A stretch of 42,855 nt of DNA from Marinobacter algicola DG893 (GCF_000170835.1 NZ_ABCP01000031.1:1-42855), one strand, 5' to 3'; shown: positions 14,145 to 22,051, counted from the stretch's first letter. The notes: generated by a model not told the origin, from the letters alone. Made by a program: numbers and translations.

Positions 14145-14701
14145 CCCGCCACTCCCGCCAGCCGCTCGTAGCGGGGCAATCGGCTGGCAATGTCTTCACC
14201 TGTGAAGTCTGCCACCCAGCCTTCCGGGTTGGTAAACAGGCGAATACAGGTAAACGCAGGCTCCGGCCCCATATCAAACCAGTGGCGCGTGCCATCCGGC
14301 ACACTGATAAGATCATTTTTCTGGCACATAATGGCGTACACCTGGTCACCGAAATGCAGGTAAAACAGGCCCTGCCCGCGCACAAAAAAACGCACCTCGT
14401 CTTCGCTGTGCACATGCTCATCCAGGAACTTCTGGCGGAAGGCCTCTTTCTGGGGGTTGTCCGGGTTCAGGCTGATGACATCCGCTGCCTGGAAGCCGCA
14501 TTCCGCCTTCAGCGCCTGGATCTCACCGGAATAGGCCTGAAGAATGTCGTCGGATGACGCATCCGCTGGCAGTTCCCGGGTACTCCATTGCTCAAAACGT
14601 ACACCGTGCTCAGCCAGCAGGTTGGCAATTTTGCCCGAGTCTTCGGTCACGACGCGGGGGGATTCGGGCACACTCTGGTCAAAAATGCTCAAGGTTGTCA
14701 T
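14141..14701 (-). CDS. mtnD: Acireductone dioxygenase
   Basis: Cupin metalloenzyme that oxidises acireductone to the methionine precursor 2-keto-4-methylthiobutyrate and formate (Fe form) or to off-pathway products with CO (Ni form). The 186-aa protein has the metal ligands His96, His98, Glu102 in HVHSEDE and His140 in GTRHW. The gene overlaps mtnC and mtnB by 4 bp each. Which metal is used cannot be told from sequence. Confidence 0.96.
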   Translation of the reverse strand: MTTLSIFDQSVPESPRVVTEDSGKIANLLAEHGVRFEQWSTRELPADASSDDILQAYSGEIQALKAECGFQAADVISLNPDNPQKEAFRQKFLDEHVHSEDEVRFFVRGQGLFYLHFGDQVYAIMCQKNDLISVPDGTRHWFDMGPEPAFTCIRLFTNPEGWVADFTGEDIASRLPRYERLAGVAG

Positions 14702-15324
14702 CGGCGGACCCTCATGGTTTCAAGCTCACATTCGAAAAGGAATTCAAAGGCTTCGACGTGGCGCAGGCAGTCTGACATGGTCCGGCCCCAGGTATAAAGG
14801 CCATGCCCGCGGATCAGGTAACCCGGTTGATCGGGGTGCTGACGAAACCAATCTCTGGTTTGGTCCGCCAACGCCGGAATATCCTGGGTATTGTCGAACA
14901 CCGGCACGGTCAGTTGCGACTCGTGGGTATCAACCCCTGAAAACGCCTTCTGTAACTCGTACCCCTGTAATGTCAGCGGTTCTCCGGCGGGCAGCAGCCG
15001 GCTCAGCACCGTTGCTTTGACGGAGTGGGTATGCAACACCGCACCAACGTCCGGAAAGGCCTGGTAAAGAACTGTATGCAAACGTGTTTCAGCCGACGAG
15101 CGGGCATCGCTCTGAATGGGGTTGCCGGCAAGATCCACCACCATGACATCACCCGCCACCAGCTTGCCTTTGTGTCGACCGGACACCGTGACGGCAATAT
15201 GCTCATCATCGATCCGCGCCGAATAGTTGCTGCTGGTGGCCGGCGACCAGCCCTGGCCATAGAGAAACTGGCCGGCATCAATGATGGACTGCGCGGCAAT
15301 GGCGTAGCGGGTTACATCAAACAA
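14698..15324 (-). CDS. mtnB: Methylthioribulose-1-phosphate dehydratase
   Basis: Class II aldolase-like zinc enzyme that dehydrates methylthioribulose-1-phosphate in methionine salvage. The 208-aa protein has the substrate loop SSNYSAR, the zinc motif LHTHS (two His) and the later RGHGLYTWG with a third His. First gene of mtnB-mtnD-mtnC-DUF3080; a GAGGTGAC ribosome site lies about 9 nt before the ATG. The upstream pathway steps (mtnA, mtnK or mtnP) are not in this window. Confidence 0.95.
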   Translation of the reverse strand: MFDVTRYAIAAQSIIDAGQFLYGQGWSPATSSNYSARIDDEHIAVTVSGRHKGKLVAGDVMVVDLAGNPIQSDARSSAETRLHTVLYQAFPDVGAVLHTHSVKATVLSRLLPAGEPLTLQGYELQKAFSGVDTHESQLTVPVFDNTQDIPALADQTRDWFRQHPDQPGYLIRGHGLYTWGRTMSDCLRHVEAFEFLFECELETMRVRR

Positions 15325-15370
15325 AAGTCACCTCGGAACAGACACGCCGGATCAGCGCTTGATGGTTTCT

Positions 15371-15398
15371 ATTATAAGGATCAGCGTGTCGCCCGCAA
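15371..15398 (-). promoter_or_regulatory. Sigma-70 promoter for mtnB operon
   Basis: On the minus strand a perfect -10 TATAAT (15371-15376) lies 16 bp after TTGCGG (15393-15398), a fair -35. It is about 45 bp upstream of the mtnB start. No SAM riboswitch structure was recognised in the short leader. Confidence 0.65.
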
Positions 15399-15428
15399 AG
15401 GCCGACGAACGTTCACCGGTCGGCTTTA

Positions 15429-15454
15429 AAAGCCACGGGTTATACCGTGGCTTT
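15429..15454 (-). terminator. Terminator hairpin at the end of the molybdenum-subunit gene
   Basis: A perfect 10-bp stem (AAAGCCACGG / CCGTGGCTTT) with a 6-nt loop that contains the TAA stop of the molybdopterin-subunit gene. On the minus strand the stem is followed by a short T/A run, a modest intrinsic terminator. It separates this transcript from the mtn operon promoter just downstream. Confidence 0.7.
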
Positions 15455-17644
15455 CAGGGGAAGGCTGCGCTGGCGTTTGCCGGTCAGGGCAAACAACGCA
15501 TTACCCAAAGCAGGTATCACCGGAGGTACGCCGGGCTCCCCCACACCGGTGGGCGACTCATTGCTGTCGATGATGTCCACCACCACCTCGGGCCGCTGAT
15601 CATGACGCATCAGCGAGTAATCGTGGAAATTGCTTTGCTGGACCTGTCCGTCTTCCAGGGTAATGTTGCCGTACAGGGCCGCCGTAAGGCCAAATATGAT
15701 GCCGCCCTCAATCTGGTCGCGAACAATGTCCGGATTGACCACCTGGCCGCAATCCACAGCACAGAACACCCTGTGCACCCGGATTTCCCCAAACTCAACA
15801 CTGGCCTCAACCACCTGGGCCACGTAGGTACCAAAACTGCGGAACAGGGCAACGCCACGGGCCCGTCCTTCGAGTGCCGCGCTGTCCCATTGGGCAAGTT
15901 GGGCAACCCTGTCCAGCACGCCCAGATGTCTTGGTTCGTGATCAATCAATGAACGCCGGAACCGGTACGGGTCCTGATCGACTTCATGGGCCAACTCATC
16001 CATAAAGGTTTCAACGGCAAAGCCGTTGTGAGAGAAGCCCACGGACCGCCACCAGGACACCGGCACCCCTGGATCTGTGTGGGTATGACGTATGTCGAGA
16101 TTCGGCACCCGATACGGATATTCTATGGCACCTTCGATGGCGGAATGATCCTTCGGAGTCGCGATACCCTCGGCCATCAGCCCAACGCGCCCCAGAGTGC
16201 CGTACAGGAATTTCGGAGCCCAGGGATACTGGGCCGGTGCAGCATTGCGCACGTACCAGTCCAGTATCTGCGGGCCAACAATCTGATGATGCCAGCCAGT
16301 GAGGCGATCGCCGCTGACACTGGCCCGCATCCGGTGCAGCATGGCCGGCCGATAAACATCGTGACGGGTATCCTCTTCCCGCGACCAGATCAACTTGACC
16401 GGCTTGCGGATACGGTACGCGACAGACGCCGCTTCCTCGATGTAATCATTGGTCAGGCGTCGCCCAAAACCGCCGCCGAGGAAGGTGGTATGAATGGTCA
16501 CCTCGTCGGGCGAGAGGTCCGTCACCCTCGCAGCCGCGATCCGACCAAGATCGGGTGCCTGAGTCGGTGCCCAGACGTCAATGGCGCCGTCCCGATACCA
16601 CGCCGTGGCATTCATCGGCTCCAGCGTCGCGTGTGCAAGGTAAGGCTGCTCGTAACTGGCCTCCAGCACGCGTTCCGCACCTTGCTGTGCGTCATCAAAA
16701 TCACCTTCGCTGCGCTCGCTTTCCCCCGGATCTTCATCGGCGGCTTTGTGGTAAGAGGAGAACACCTGATCGGAGGACGCATCCAACGCGCCGTCGTTAT
16801 CCCATTCGATCGTCAGGGCATCCTGGGCCTTACGGGCCCGCCAGTATTTATCCGCCACAACCGCCACGCCACGATCAATTTCAAACACGTCCAGCACGCC
16901 CGGTAACTGGCGAGCAGCGGTGTCATCGTAGGATTTTACCCTGGCGCCATAACGCGCAGGGCGGGATACAACCGCATACACCATGCCGTCCAGTTCGACA
17001 TCAATGCCGTAGACTGGCGCGCCAGTGGACTTGGCTTCAGCATCCAGACGCCCCCGTTCCTTGCCGATGTACTTCCACTCTTCACGGGGTTTGAGTGACG
17101 GAGCCTTCGGCACCGGCTGCTTTGCCGCCAGCTCCACCAATCGACCGTAAGCCAGGTTGTCGCGTCCGTTCGGATGCACCACCCTGCCTTCGACCGCCCG
17201 GCACTCAGTGGGGCTGATTTCCCAGACACTGGCTGCAGCGGCAATCAGCATCATGCGGGCAGAGGCTCCCGCCACCCGTAACGGTTGCCAACTGGTCGCC
17301 AGACTGGTGCTGCCGCCGGTCAATTGCAGGTTGTAGAGAGGGTTTCGGTACTTCGGGGCCGCAGGGGCAAATCGCGGTTTGATGGAGGCTGGCGTCACCC
17401 CGAGTTCTTCCGCAATGAGGGTGGTCAGGCCAGTGTAGGTTCCCTGCCCCATTTCAACACGCGCCAGGGTGAAGTAGACCTGATCATCGGTAGTCAGCTC
17501 CAGCCAGGCATCCGGTGTCCAGCTACCATCCAGTTCATCATAACCGGTCTGGATACCAGCGCAGCCCGGAAGCGACAGGGACAGGACCAATCCGCCAGAG
17601 GAGCCTGCTGTTACCTTAAGGAAATCGCGTCGATTCATGGACAT
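15440..17644 (-). CDS. Tat-exported xanthine-dehydrogenase-family molybdopterin subunit
   Basis: Large subunit of a molybdenum hydroxylase (isoquinoline 1-oxidoreductase/aldehyde oxidoreductase beta type, COG1529). Start at 17644 is set by an AGGAGG site 6 nt upstream; this gives 734 aa. The N-terminus has a twin-arginine signal (RRDFLK at residues 5-10) followed by a hydrophobic stretch ending SLPGC, so the folded enzyme is exported to the periplasm and may be lipid-anchored. Molybdopterin-binding motifs include TFLGGGFGRR and the C-terminal GVGEPGVPP with the catalytic Glu703. The ATG lies 1 bp after the stop of the iron-sulfur subunit gene. No cytochrome acceptor or XdhC/MocA-type maturation gene is nearby. 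The substrate is unknown; N-heterocycles or aldehydes are likely. Confidence 0.88.
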   Translation of the reverse strand: MSMNRRDFLKVTAGSSGGLVLSLSLPGCAGIQTGYDELDGSWTPDAWLELTTDDQVYFTLARVEMGQGTYTGLTTLIAEELGVTPASIKPRFAPAAPKYRNPLYNLQLTGGSTSLATSWQPLRVAGASARMMLIAAAASVWEISPTECRAVEGRVVHPNGRDNLAYGRLVELAAKQPVPKAPSLKPREEWKYIGKERGRLDAEAKSTGAPVYGIDVELDGMVYAVVSRPARYGARVKSYDDTAARQLPGVLDVFEIDRGVAVVADKYWRARKAQDALTIEWDNDGALDASSDQVFSSYHKAADEDPGESERSEGDFDDAQQGAERVLEASYEQPYLAHATLEPMNATAWYRDGAIDVWAPTQAPDLGRIAAARVTDLSPDEVTIHTTFLGGGFGRRLTNDYIEEAASVAYRIRKPVKLIWSREEDTRHDVYRPAMLHRMRASVSGDRLTGWHHQIVGPQILDWYVRNAAPAQYPWAPKFLYGTLGRVGLMAEGIATPKDHSAIEGAIEYPYRVPNLDIRHTHTDPGVPVSWWRSVGFSHNGFAVETFMDELAHEVDQDPYRFRRSLIDHEPRHLGVLDRVAQLAQWDSAALEGRARGVALFRSFGTYVAQVVEASVEFGEIRVHRVFCAVDCGQVVNPDIVRDQIEGGIIFGLTAALYGNITLEDGQVQQSNFHDYSLMRHDQRPEVVVDIIDSNESPTGVGEPGVPPVIPALGNALFALTGKRQRSLPLKATV

Positions 17645-17645
17645 A

Positions 17646-18131
17646 TCACGCCTCCTCCCGATCCGGTCGGGCAGCGTCATCACCCACAACCGACTCAACC
17701 GCCGCGACAATGCGGGAATAGGTACCGCAGCGGCAAAGGTTTCCACTCAAGGCTGCGACGATATCATCGCGAGAGGGCGCGTCGTTGTGCTGCAACAGGT
17801 GCGCAGCGCTCATGATCTGGCCGGACTGGCAGTAGCCGCACTGGGGCACACCATGTTCGACCCATGCCTTTTGCAAGGGATGCAGATTTCCATCCTGCGA
17901 CAGACCTTCGATGGTCTTCACATCCCCACCATCGGCCAATTCTACCGGGGTGGAACAGGAACGCACCGGATGCCCGTTCAGGTGCACGGTACAGGCGCCG
18001 CAGAGCCCCATGCCGCATCCAAATTTGGTACCTTTCAGTCCGAGTTCATCACGGATCACCCACAACAGCGGAGTATCGCTGTCTATGTCGAGCATCCGCT
18101 CCCGGCCATTAACGGTAAGGCTCACGGCCAT
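17646..18131 (-). CDS. 2Fe-2S subunit of molybdenum hydroxylase
   Basis: Small iron-sulfur subunit (isoquinoline oxidoreductase alpha/CoxS-like) passing electrons from the molybdenum centre. Start at 18131 has a GGAGAG site and yields 161 aa, the family length. The first, plant-ferredoxin-like cluster is bound by [16 protein letters not shown] and the following CSTP cysteine; the second cluster by QCGYCQSGQ and LCRCGTY. It has no signal peptide, so it should be carried out by the Tat signal of its partner. Directly coupled to the large-subunit gene. Confidence 0.93.
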   Translation of the reverse strand: MAVSLTVNGRERMLDIDSDTPLLWVIRDELGLKGTKFGCGMGLCGACTVHLNGHPVRSCSTPVELADGGDVKTIEGLSQDGNLHPLQKAWVEHGVPQCGYCQSGQIMSAAHLLQHNDAPSRDDIVAALSGNLCRCGTYSRIVAAVESVVGDDAARPDREEA

Positions 18132-18184
18132 GGTTGTACTCTCCCCTGCTGCCCAGAGCACTGGCCCCGGCTGAGTTTTATTAT

Positions 18185-18205
18185 TATGAACGCTGAGCGT
18201 TCTTA
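18185..18205. promoter_or_regulatory. Palindromic operator candidate before the molybdenum hydroxylase
   Basis: A perfect 15-bp inverted repeat, GAACGCT-G-AGCGTTC (18188-18202), extended by two more pairs after one mismatch. It lies 57 bp upstream of the FeS-subunit ATG and abuts a -10-like CATAAT on the minus strand. The odd-centred 7-bp arms look like a TetR-type repressor site. It also partly covers the stop codon of the small lipoprotein gene, and could fold as a weak hairpin, but no T-run follows on the minus strand. Confidence 0.5.
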
Positions 18206-18394
18206 TTTGATGACGTCGTTGCCGTCCTTATCCGTCCAGATCTTCCGTTCGCCGGTTTCCATTTTACCCTGGGAGTCCCAGACCTCGCGGTCGGTTGTTG
18301 CCTCTTCCACCTTGCCGTTGTCATTCCACATAACCCGGTCTTTACATCCGGCCAGTGCCGCTACTACAAAAAGTACCAACATCAGTTGCTTCAC
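18203..18394 (-). CDS. Small Trp-repeat lipoprotein
   Basis: A 63-aa putative lipoprotein I do not recognise. The GTG at 18394 is chosen because GGAGG lies 5 nt upstream; the longer frame would begin at a TTG inside that ribosome site. The signal is MKQLMLVLF followed by VVAALAGC, with acylated Cys17. The mature 46-residue part has three imperfect repeats centred on Trp23, Trp39 and Trp53, pattern R-x-(V/I/M)-W-x-D/S-x-G-K. Such short Trp/Gly repeats resemble MORN/toxin-antitoxin-like or wall-binding repeats only loosely; no function is proposed. It lies 39 bp after the smrA-like gene and before the molybdenum hydroxylase operon. Confidence 0.7.
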   Translation of the reverse strand: MKQLMLVLFVVAALAGCKDRVMWNDNGKVEEATTDREVWDSQGKMETGERKIWTDKDGNDVIK

Positions 18395-18433
18395 ACTTAC
18401 CTCCAAACCGATCTTATCGGCGTTGGTGAATAG

Positions 18434-19012
18434 TCAGGATCCGTGAATCTCACGGTTACGCTGTTTGTCGCGGTCGCCCTTGCGGACCATGACATAGACG
18501 GCGCCGGTGCCGCCATGGCGCTTCTGGGCCGAATGAAACGCCAGCACATCTTCCAACTCTGGCAGCCATTTGGCCAGATGGCTCTTGAGCTGGGCGATAC
18601 CGTCGGGGTTACGCTCTCCCTTGCCGTGGAGAATAATGACGGATCGAAGTCCATAGCGCACGCAATCATTAATGAAGCCGAATACATCCCGACGCGCTTC
18701 TTCAACGGTCATCCGGTGCAGATCCAGGCGCGCTTCGATCGGGTATTGCCCAAGACGGAGCTTACGGAATACGCCATGCTGTATTCCGGGCCGTTGCCAA
18801 CAGAGAACATCGTGCGCTGTCAGAGGCTCAACCATATCCGCCGTCAGTGGATTGCAGTCTCTGTGCGGCTGATCTATGGCGGACCGCTGACGCTCAAGGT
18901 GCCCTGGGGTCAGATCCTTTGGGGCTTTAACATCGGCTTTGTTCGGCTTCCGGATACGGCGGACATCCTTCATTTCCTCCAGGAAGCTCAGGCGCTCATC
19001 TTTGGTTGTCAT
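18434..19012 (-). CDS. Smr-domain protein, SmrA-like
   Basis: C-terminal Smr domain, found in MutS2 and in stand-alone DNA/RNA nicking endonucleases. The start at 19012 (MTTKDERLSFLEEM) gives 192 aa and matches the usual start of gammaproteobacterial SmrA proteins; there is no obvious ribosome site, and an ATG pair at 19066/19069 is the alternative. Smr landmarks are LDLHRMTVEEAR (about 97-108), the IILHGKG motif and the HGGTGAVYVMVRK end. Divergent from the DUF294 gene. The role in repair or RNA quality control cannot be decided from sequence. Confidence 0.86.
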   Translation of the reverse strand: MTTKDERLSFLEEMKDVRRIRKPNKADVKAPKDLTPGHLERQRSAIDQPHRDCNPLTADMVEPLTAHDVLCWQRPGIQHGVFRKLRLGQYPIEARLDLHRMTVEEARRDVFGFINDCVRYGLRSVIILHGKGERNPDGIAQLKSHLAKWLPELEDVLAFHSAQKRHGGTGAVYVMVRKGDRDKQRNREIHGS

Positions 19013-19145
19013 GGCGATATCATTTACGGTCGAAGTTGCATGGACTTTACCACCCGGCTCACCCATCATAAAGGAGGCCCCTCGCCCTACCCACCGCCGG
19101 GCTGGGGCTGGCCCGCGCTCAGACAAACATCGCAGGGCCGGTAGA

Positions 19146-19160
19146 TAGACCGTTGGTCTA
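19146..19160. promoter_or_regulatory. Inverted repeat upstream of the DUF294 gene
   Basis: Perfect 6-bp arms, TAGACC and GGTCTA, separated by GTT, lie 38 bp before the ATG at 19198 in the divergent spacer with the smrA-like gene. It may be a regulator site; no T-run follows. No confident -35/-10 pair was assigned. Confidence 0.35.
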
Positions 19161-19197
19161 CACTTCAGGCTCATAAGCACGACAACGGACCGCGATT

Positions 19198-21114
19198 ATG
19201 ACTGCCTCATCGCAAGACAGTGCCCGTCCTCAGAATACCCGTGCCATCATGGCATTTCTGCGGGAGCATTCGCCTTTTTCAAACATGGACGATGCACATC
19301 TGGCCCATTATGCCGAGCACGCCTCGCTGAGATTCTACGCCGATGGCGATGTGGTACTGTCACCTGATGATGGCCCGGTTCAACGGTTCTACGTGGTCAA
19401 ACAGGGCCGCATTCGCGGCGAACGGGAGCGAGACAAGGACGGAGAAACCGAAACCACGTTTGAAATAAGCCAGGGCGAATGTTTTCCATTGGCCGCACTG
19501 ATTGGTGAACGCCCCACCCGCACTCTGCATCGTGCCTCCGGAGACACCTTCTGCCTGAGCATTGAACACGATACCTTTGTCATGCTGTTCTCGCAGAGTG
19601 ACCCCTTTCGCGATTTCTGCCTGCGCGGTGTCAGTAGCCTGCTCGATCAGGTGAACCAGCGCATACAAACCGGCGCCATGGCCTCCATTGGTTCCAGTAA
19701 CTCGCTGGATACCCCACTGGAACGCTATGCGATTCGTAACCCTATCGTCTGTTCACCAGACCTGCCGGTCCGCAAAGCGGTTGCGCGCATGCACGAGAAC
19801 AGTGTCGGTAGCATCGTGATTACCGATGACAAACGGCATCCCACGGGCATATTCACCCTTAGGGACCTGCGCACCATGGTGGCTGAGGAGAAAGGCCCCC
19901 TTGATACGCCCATCGGCCAGGTCATGACCAGGAACCCCTGCTGCCTGACGGCCAACGCAGATGCATTTGAAGCCGCCATGCTGATGGCAGAGCATCACTT
20001 CGCCCACATCTGCGTGGTGGATGACGACCACCGACTGATTGGCATGGTATCCGAGCGTGATCTGTTTTCACTTCAGCGGGTTGATCTGGTCAACCTTGCC
20101 AGGACCATTGGTACTGCCAGCCATCTCCGCACCCTGGTGAGCCTCCGCAAGGATGTGTCCCGGCTGGTGGACGCCATGCTCGCTCATGGCGCCGATTCCG
20201 GCCAGGTGGTAAAAATCATTACCACCTTGAATGATGTCACCGTAAGACGGGTCCTGGAACTGAACATCAAGAAGAACGATCCTGGCATCCCTTTCACCTG
20301 GCTGACATTTGGAAGTGAAGGCCGGCAGGAACAAACCCTGCTAACGGATCAGGATAACGGCATTCTGTTCCAGACACCTGAGGGGATGACCGAACAACAG
20401 GTCAGGGAGAAACTGTTGCCCTTTGCAGAAACCGTCAACGAGGAACTGGCCGAATGCGGCTTTACCCTCTGCAAGGGTAATATCATGGCCAGCAATCCCA
20501 AACTGTGCCTTAGCGGCAGGGAGTGGGATGACTGGTTTGCCCGTTTTATTGATGCCTCAACCCCTCAGAATCTGGTGTACTCATCCATTTTCCTCGACAT
20601 GCGAGCGGTATTCGGGCCGATGGAACCACTGGAAGCGTTGCTGGATAAAGTGCTCACACGCATACGCAAGAATGACCTGTTCCAGAAGATGCTGGCGGGC
20701 AACGCCATTACCCGCAAACCTCCCCTGACCATGTTCCGCAACTTCCGTTATGCCCCGGATGGTAAGAAAAACACACTGGACCTGAAGCGCCAGGGACTTG
20801 CTCCTTTTGTGGAAGCCGTGCGGGTGTTTGCTCTCGCCAATAGTGTTGGCACCGCCAACACATTGGAGCGCATGCAACAACTAGCTATAAAAGGTGTCTT
20901 TGACACCAAAGACGCCAACGCCTGGCAGGAGGCCTACAGCCTGATACAGGCTATTCGGATGAGGGCCCACCAGGAGATGCTGGACCGGGGCGACCCCCTG
21001 TCCAATTATATAAACCCGGACGACCTTAACCCGCTGGACCGCCGGATTCTTCGCGAATCCTTCCGCCAGGCACAACGCCTGCAACAGAAACTGGAAATCA
21101 CCTACCAACTCTGA
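19198..21114 (+). CDS. cNMP-binding/CBS/DUF294 nucleotidyltransferase-like protein
   Basis: A 638-aa putative regulatory nucleotidyltransferase. Domains in order: Crp-like cyclic-nucleotide-binding fold (about 25-145), a pair of CBS domains (about 178-290, with VGSIVITDD and FAHICVVDDD), then the DUF294 nucleotidyltransferase core with Gly372-Ser373 in TFGSEGRQEQ and the acidic pair Asp384/Asp386 in TDQDNG, and a C-terminal DUF294_C helical domain. The core resembles the GlnD/GlnE superfamily, so it may nucleotidylate a protein, with CBS and cNMP domains as adenine-nucleotide sensors; this is inference. It is followed after 17 bp by the exonuclease gene, and this pair commonly sits with acetate-type symporters in gammaproteobacteria. 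Confidence 0.9.
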   Translation: MTASSQDSARPQNTRAIMAFLREHSPFSNMDDAHLAHYAEHASLRFYADGDVVLSPDDGPVQRFYVVKQGRIRGERERDKDGETETTFEISQGECFPLAALIGERPTRTLHRASGDTFCLSIEHDTFVMLFSQSDPFRDFCLRGVSSLLDQVNQRIQTGAMASIGSSNSLDTPLERYAIRNPIVCSPDLPVRKAVARMHENSVGSIVITDDKRHPTGIFTLRDLRTMVAEEKGPLDTPIGQVMTRNPCCLTANADAFEAAMLMAEHHFAHICVVDDDHRLIGMVSERDLFSLQRVDLVNLARTIGTASHLRTLVSLRKDVSRLVDAMLAHGADSGQVVKIITTLNDVTVRRVLELNIKKNDPGIPFTWLTFGSEGRQEQTLLTDQDNGILFQTPEGMTEQQVREKLLPFAETVNEELAECGFTLCKGNIMASNPKLCLSGREWDDWFARFIDASTPQNLVYSSIFLDMRAVFGPMEPLEALLDKVLTRIRKNDLFQKMLAGNAITRKPPLTMFRNFRYAPDGKKNTLDLKRQGLAPFVEAVRVFALANSVGTANTLERMQQLAIKGVFDTKDANAWQEAYSLIQAIRMRAHQEMLDRGDPLSNYINPDDLNPLDRRILRESFRQAQRLQQKLEITYQL

Positions 21115-21131
21115 AAACCGGGTCAACTGTT

Positions 21132-21842
21132 ATGCTGGAGCAGATCAAAGACTGGATCGAACGGCGCAAGGCCGGCAGCACCGGTGGTCACGACCGTGAA
21201 CACTTGCCAACGCCAAAAACCGCTGGAGACCAGCGCTTGTCAGACTGCCGGCTGATCGTACTTGATCTGGAAACCACGGGTCTTAACCCGGCAAAAGACA
21301 ATGTCATCGCCATTGGCGCGGTCGCCATCCGACACAACGCCATTGATCTGAGCGACCAGTTTGATCTGATCCTGCGCCGCCCGGAGCTGGATATCAGCGA
21401 GACAGTACTCATCCACGGTATCGGACCGGAAGCCCTAACCCAGGGGCATGAGACGGAAGACGCATTGCTCCATCTGCTGGAATGGATGAACGGCGACCCT
21501 ATCCTTGCCTACCATTCGGCCTTTGACCAGAAATTCCTCGAAAAGGCCCTAAAGCAAACACTGGGATACACCCAGCCCCACACCTGGCTCGATGTCGCCG
21601 AAATGCTTCCTGCCTACTACCCCAACTCCAAAACCGGTGGCAAAGGACTGGACAACTGGGCCGATTTTTTCGACCTCGAAGTCAGCGCCCGCCATCATGC
21701 CGCTGCCGATGCCATGGTGACCGCTGAGTTAACCCTCGCAGTCATCAATAAGGCACAAAAAAACGGTGTCGTCAGCTTGCGTGACTTCAATGACAAACTG
21801 AAGTACTACCGACAACTGAAGAACATCCATCGGCAAGGCTAA
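21132..21842 (+). CDS. DnaQ-like 3'-5' exonuclease
   Basis: A 236-aa DEDDh-family exonuclease, like the epsilon subunit of DNA polymerase III. Exo I is VLDLETTGL with Asp45 and Glu47; Exo II is AYHSAFDQKFL; Exo III is HHAAADAMVTAEL with its His and Asp. The first 40 residues are polar and unmatched. It is not dnaQ itself, which usually neighbours rnhA. The gene follows the DUF294 gene by 17 bp, so the two probably act or are regulated together; the substrate is unknown. Confidence 0.9.
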   Translation: MLEQIKDWIERRKAGSTGGHDREHLPTPKTAGDQRLSDCRLIVLDLETTGLNPAKDNVIAIGAVAIRHNAIDLSDQFDLILRRPELDISETVLIHGIGPEALTQGHETEDALLHLLEWMNGDPILAYHSAFDQKFLEKALKQTLGYTQPHTWLDVAEMLPAYYPNSKTGGKGLDNWADFFDLEVSARHHAAADAMVTAELTLAVINKAQKNGVVSLRDFNDKLKYYRQLKNIHRQG

Positions 21843-21972
21843 AGCCCCCGGAACTGTGTCGCGTTTGCTGACGTTTTATTCCACAAATCACTGAGAATTA
21901 GACCTTTTGCCAATATCTATCTATCCCTTGACGGGTAAAGTCGATTAGGACATCACGTCGGAGAAGAACTAT

Positions 21973-22047
21973 ATGAATAATAATTTCTCTACAACCAACA
22001 CTTCACAGAAAACCCACCCAACCTCCACAACAACAACACAGGAGTGA
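21973..22047 (+). CDS. Possible 24-aa Thr/Asn-rich leader peptide
   Basis: ATG with a good ribosome site (GGAGAAG, about 6 nt upstream) opens 24 codons that end in TGA overlapping the DUF4212 ribosome-site area, 4 bp before its ATG. Nine residues are Thr, including four consecutive ACA codons, and three are consecutive Asn. It could be a translated leader coupling expression of the symporter operon. Equally, the A/C-rich sequence may be selected for RNA binding rather than coding. Confidence 0.35.
   Translation: MNNNFSTTNTSQKTHPTSTTTTQE
22026..22044 (+). promoter_or_regulatory. CA motif (Crc/Hfq-type) next to the ribosome site
   Basis: AACAACAAC at 22029-22037 fits the AAnAAnAA catabolite-activity motif that Hfq with Crc binds in Pseudomonas to block translation. 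It abuts the AGGAG ribosome site (22040-22044), 7 nt before the DUF4212 ATG, the expected position for such control. Confidence 0.5.
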
Positions 22048-22051
22048 TCCT

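Larger units (their letters stand above)
21843..22051 (+). promoter_or_regulatory. Leader/5' region of the symporter operon
   Basis: A 209-bp, low-GC, A/C-rich spacer. A TTGACG hexamer occurs near 21929 but no good -10 follows at standard spacing, so the promoter is not resolved. The 3' half holds a small ORF and a CA-rich motif just before the DUF4212 ribosome site, both listed separately. Confidence 0.5.

Noticed and set aside
15325..15439. Possible SAM riboswitch before mtnB
   Set aside because: The leader after the promoter is under 50 nt and shows no kink-turn or pseudoknot pattern.
21855..21871. Sigma-54-like TGTGTC...TTTGCT before the symporter leader
   Set aside because: The -24 GG is missing and the spacing to GC is one base short of the consensus.
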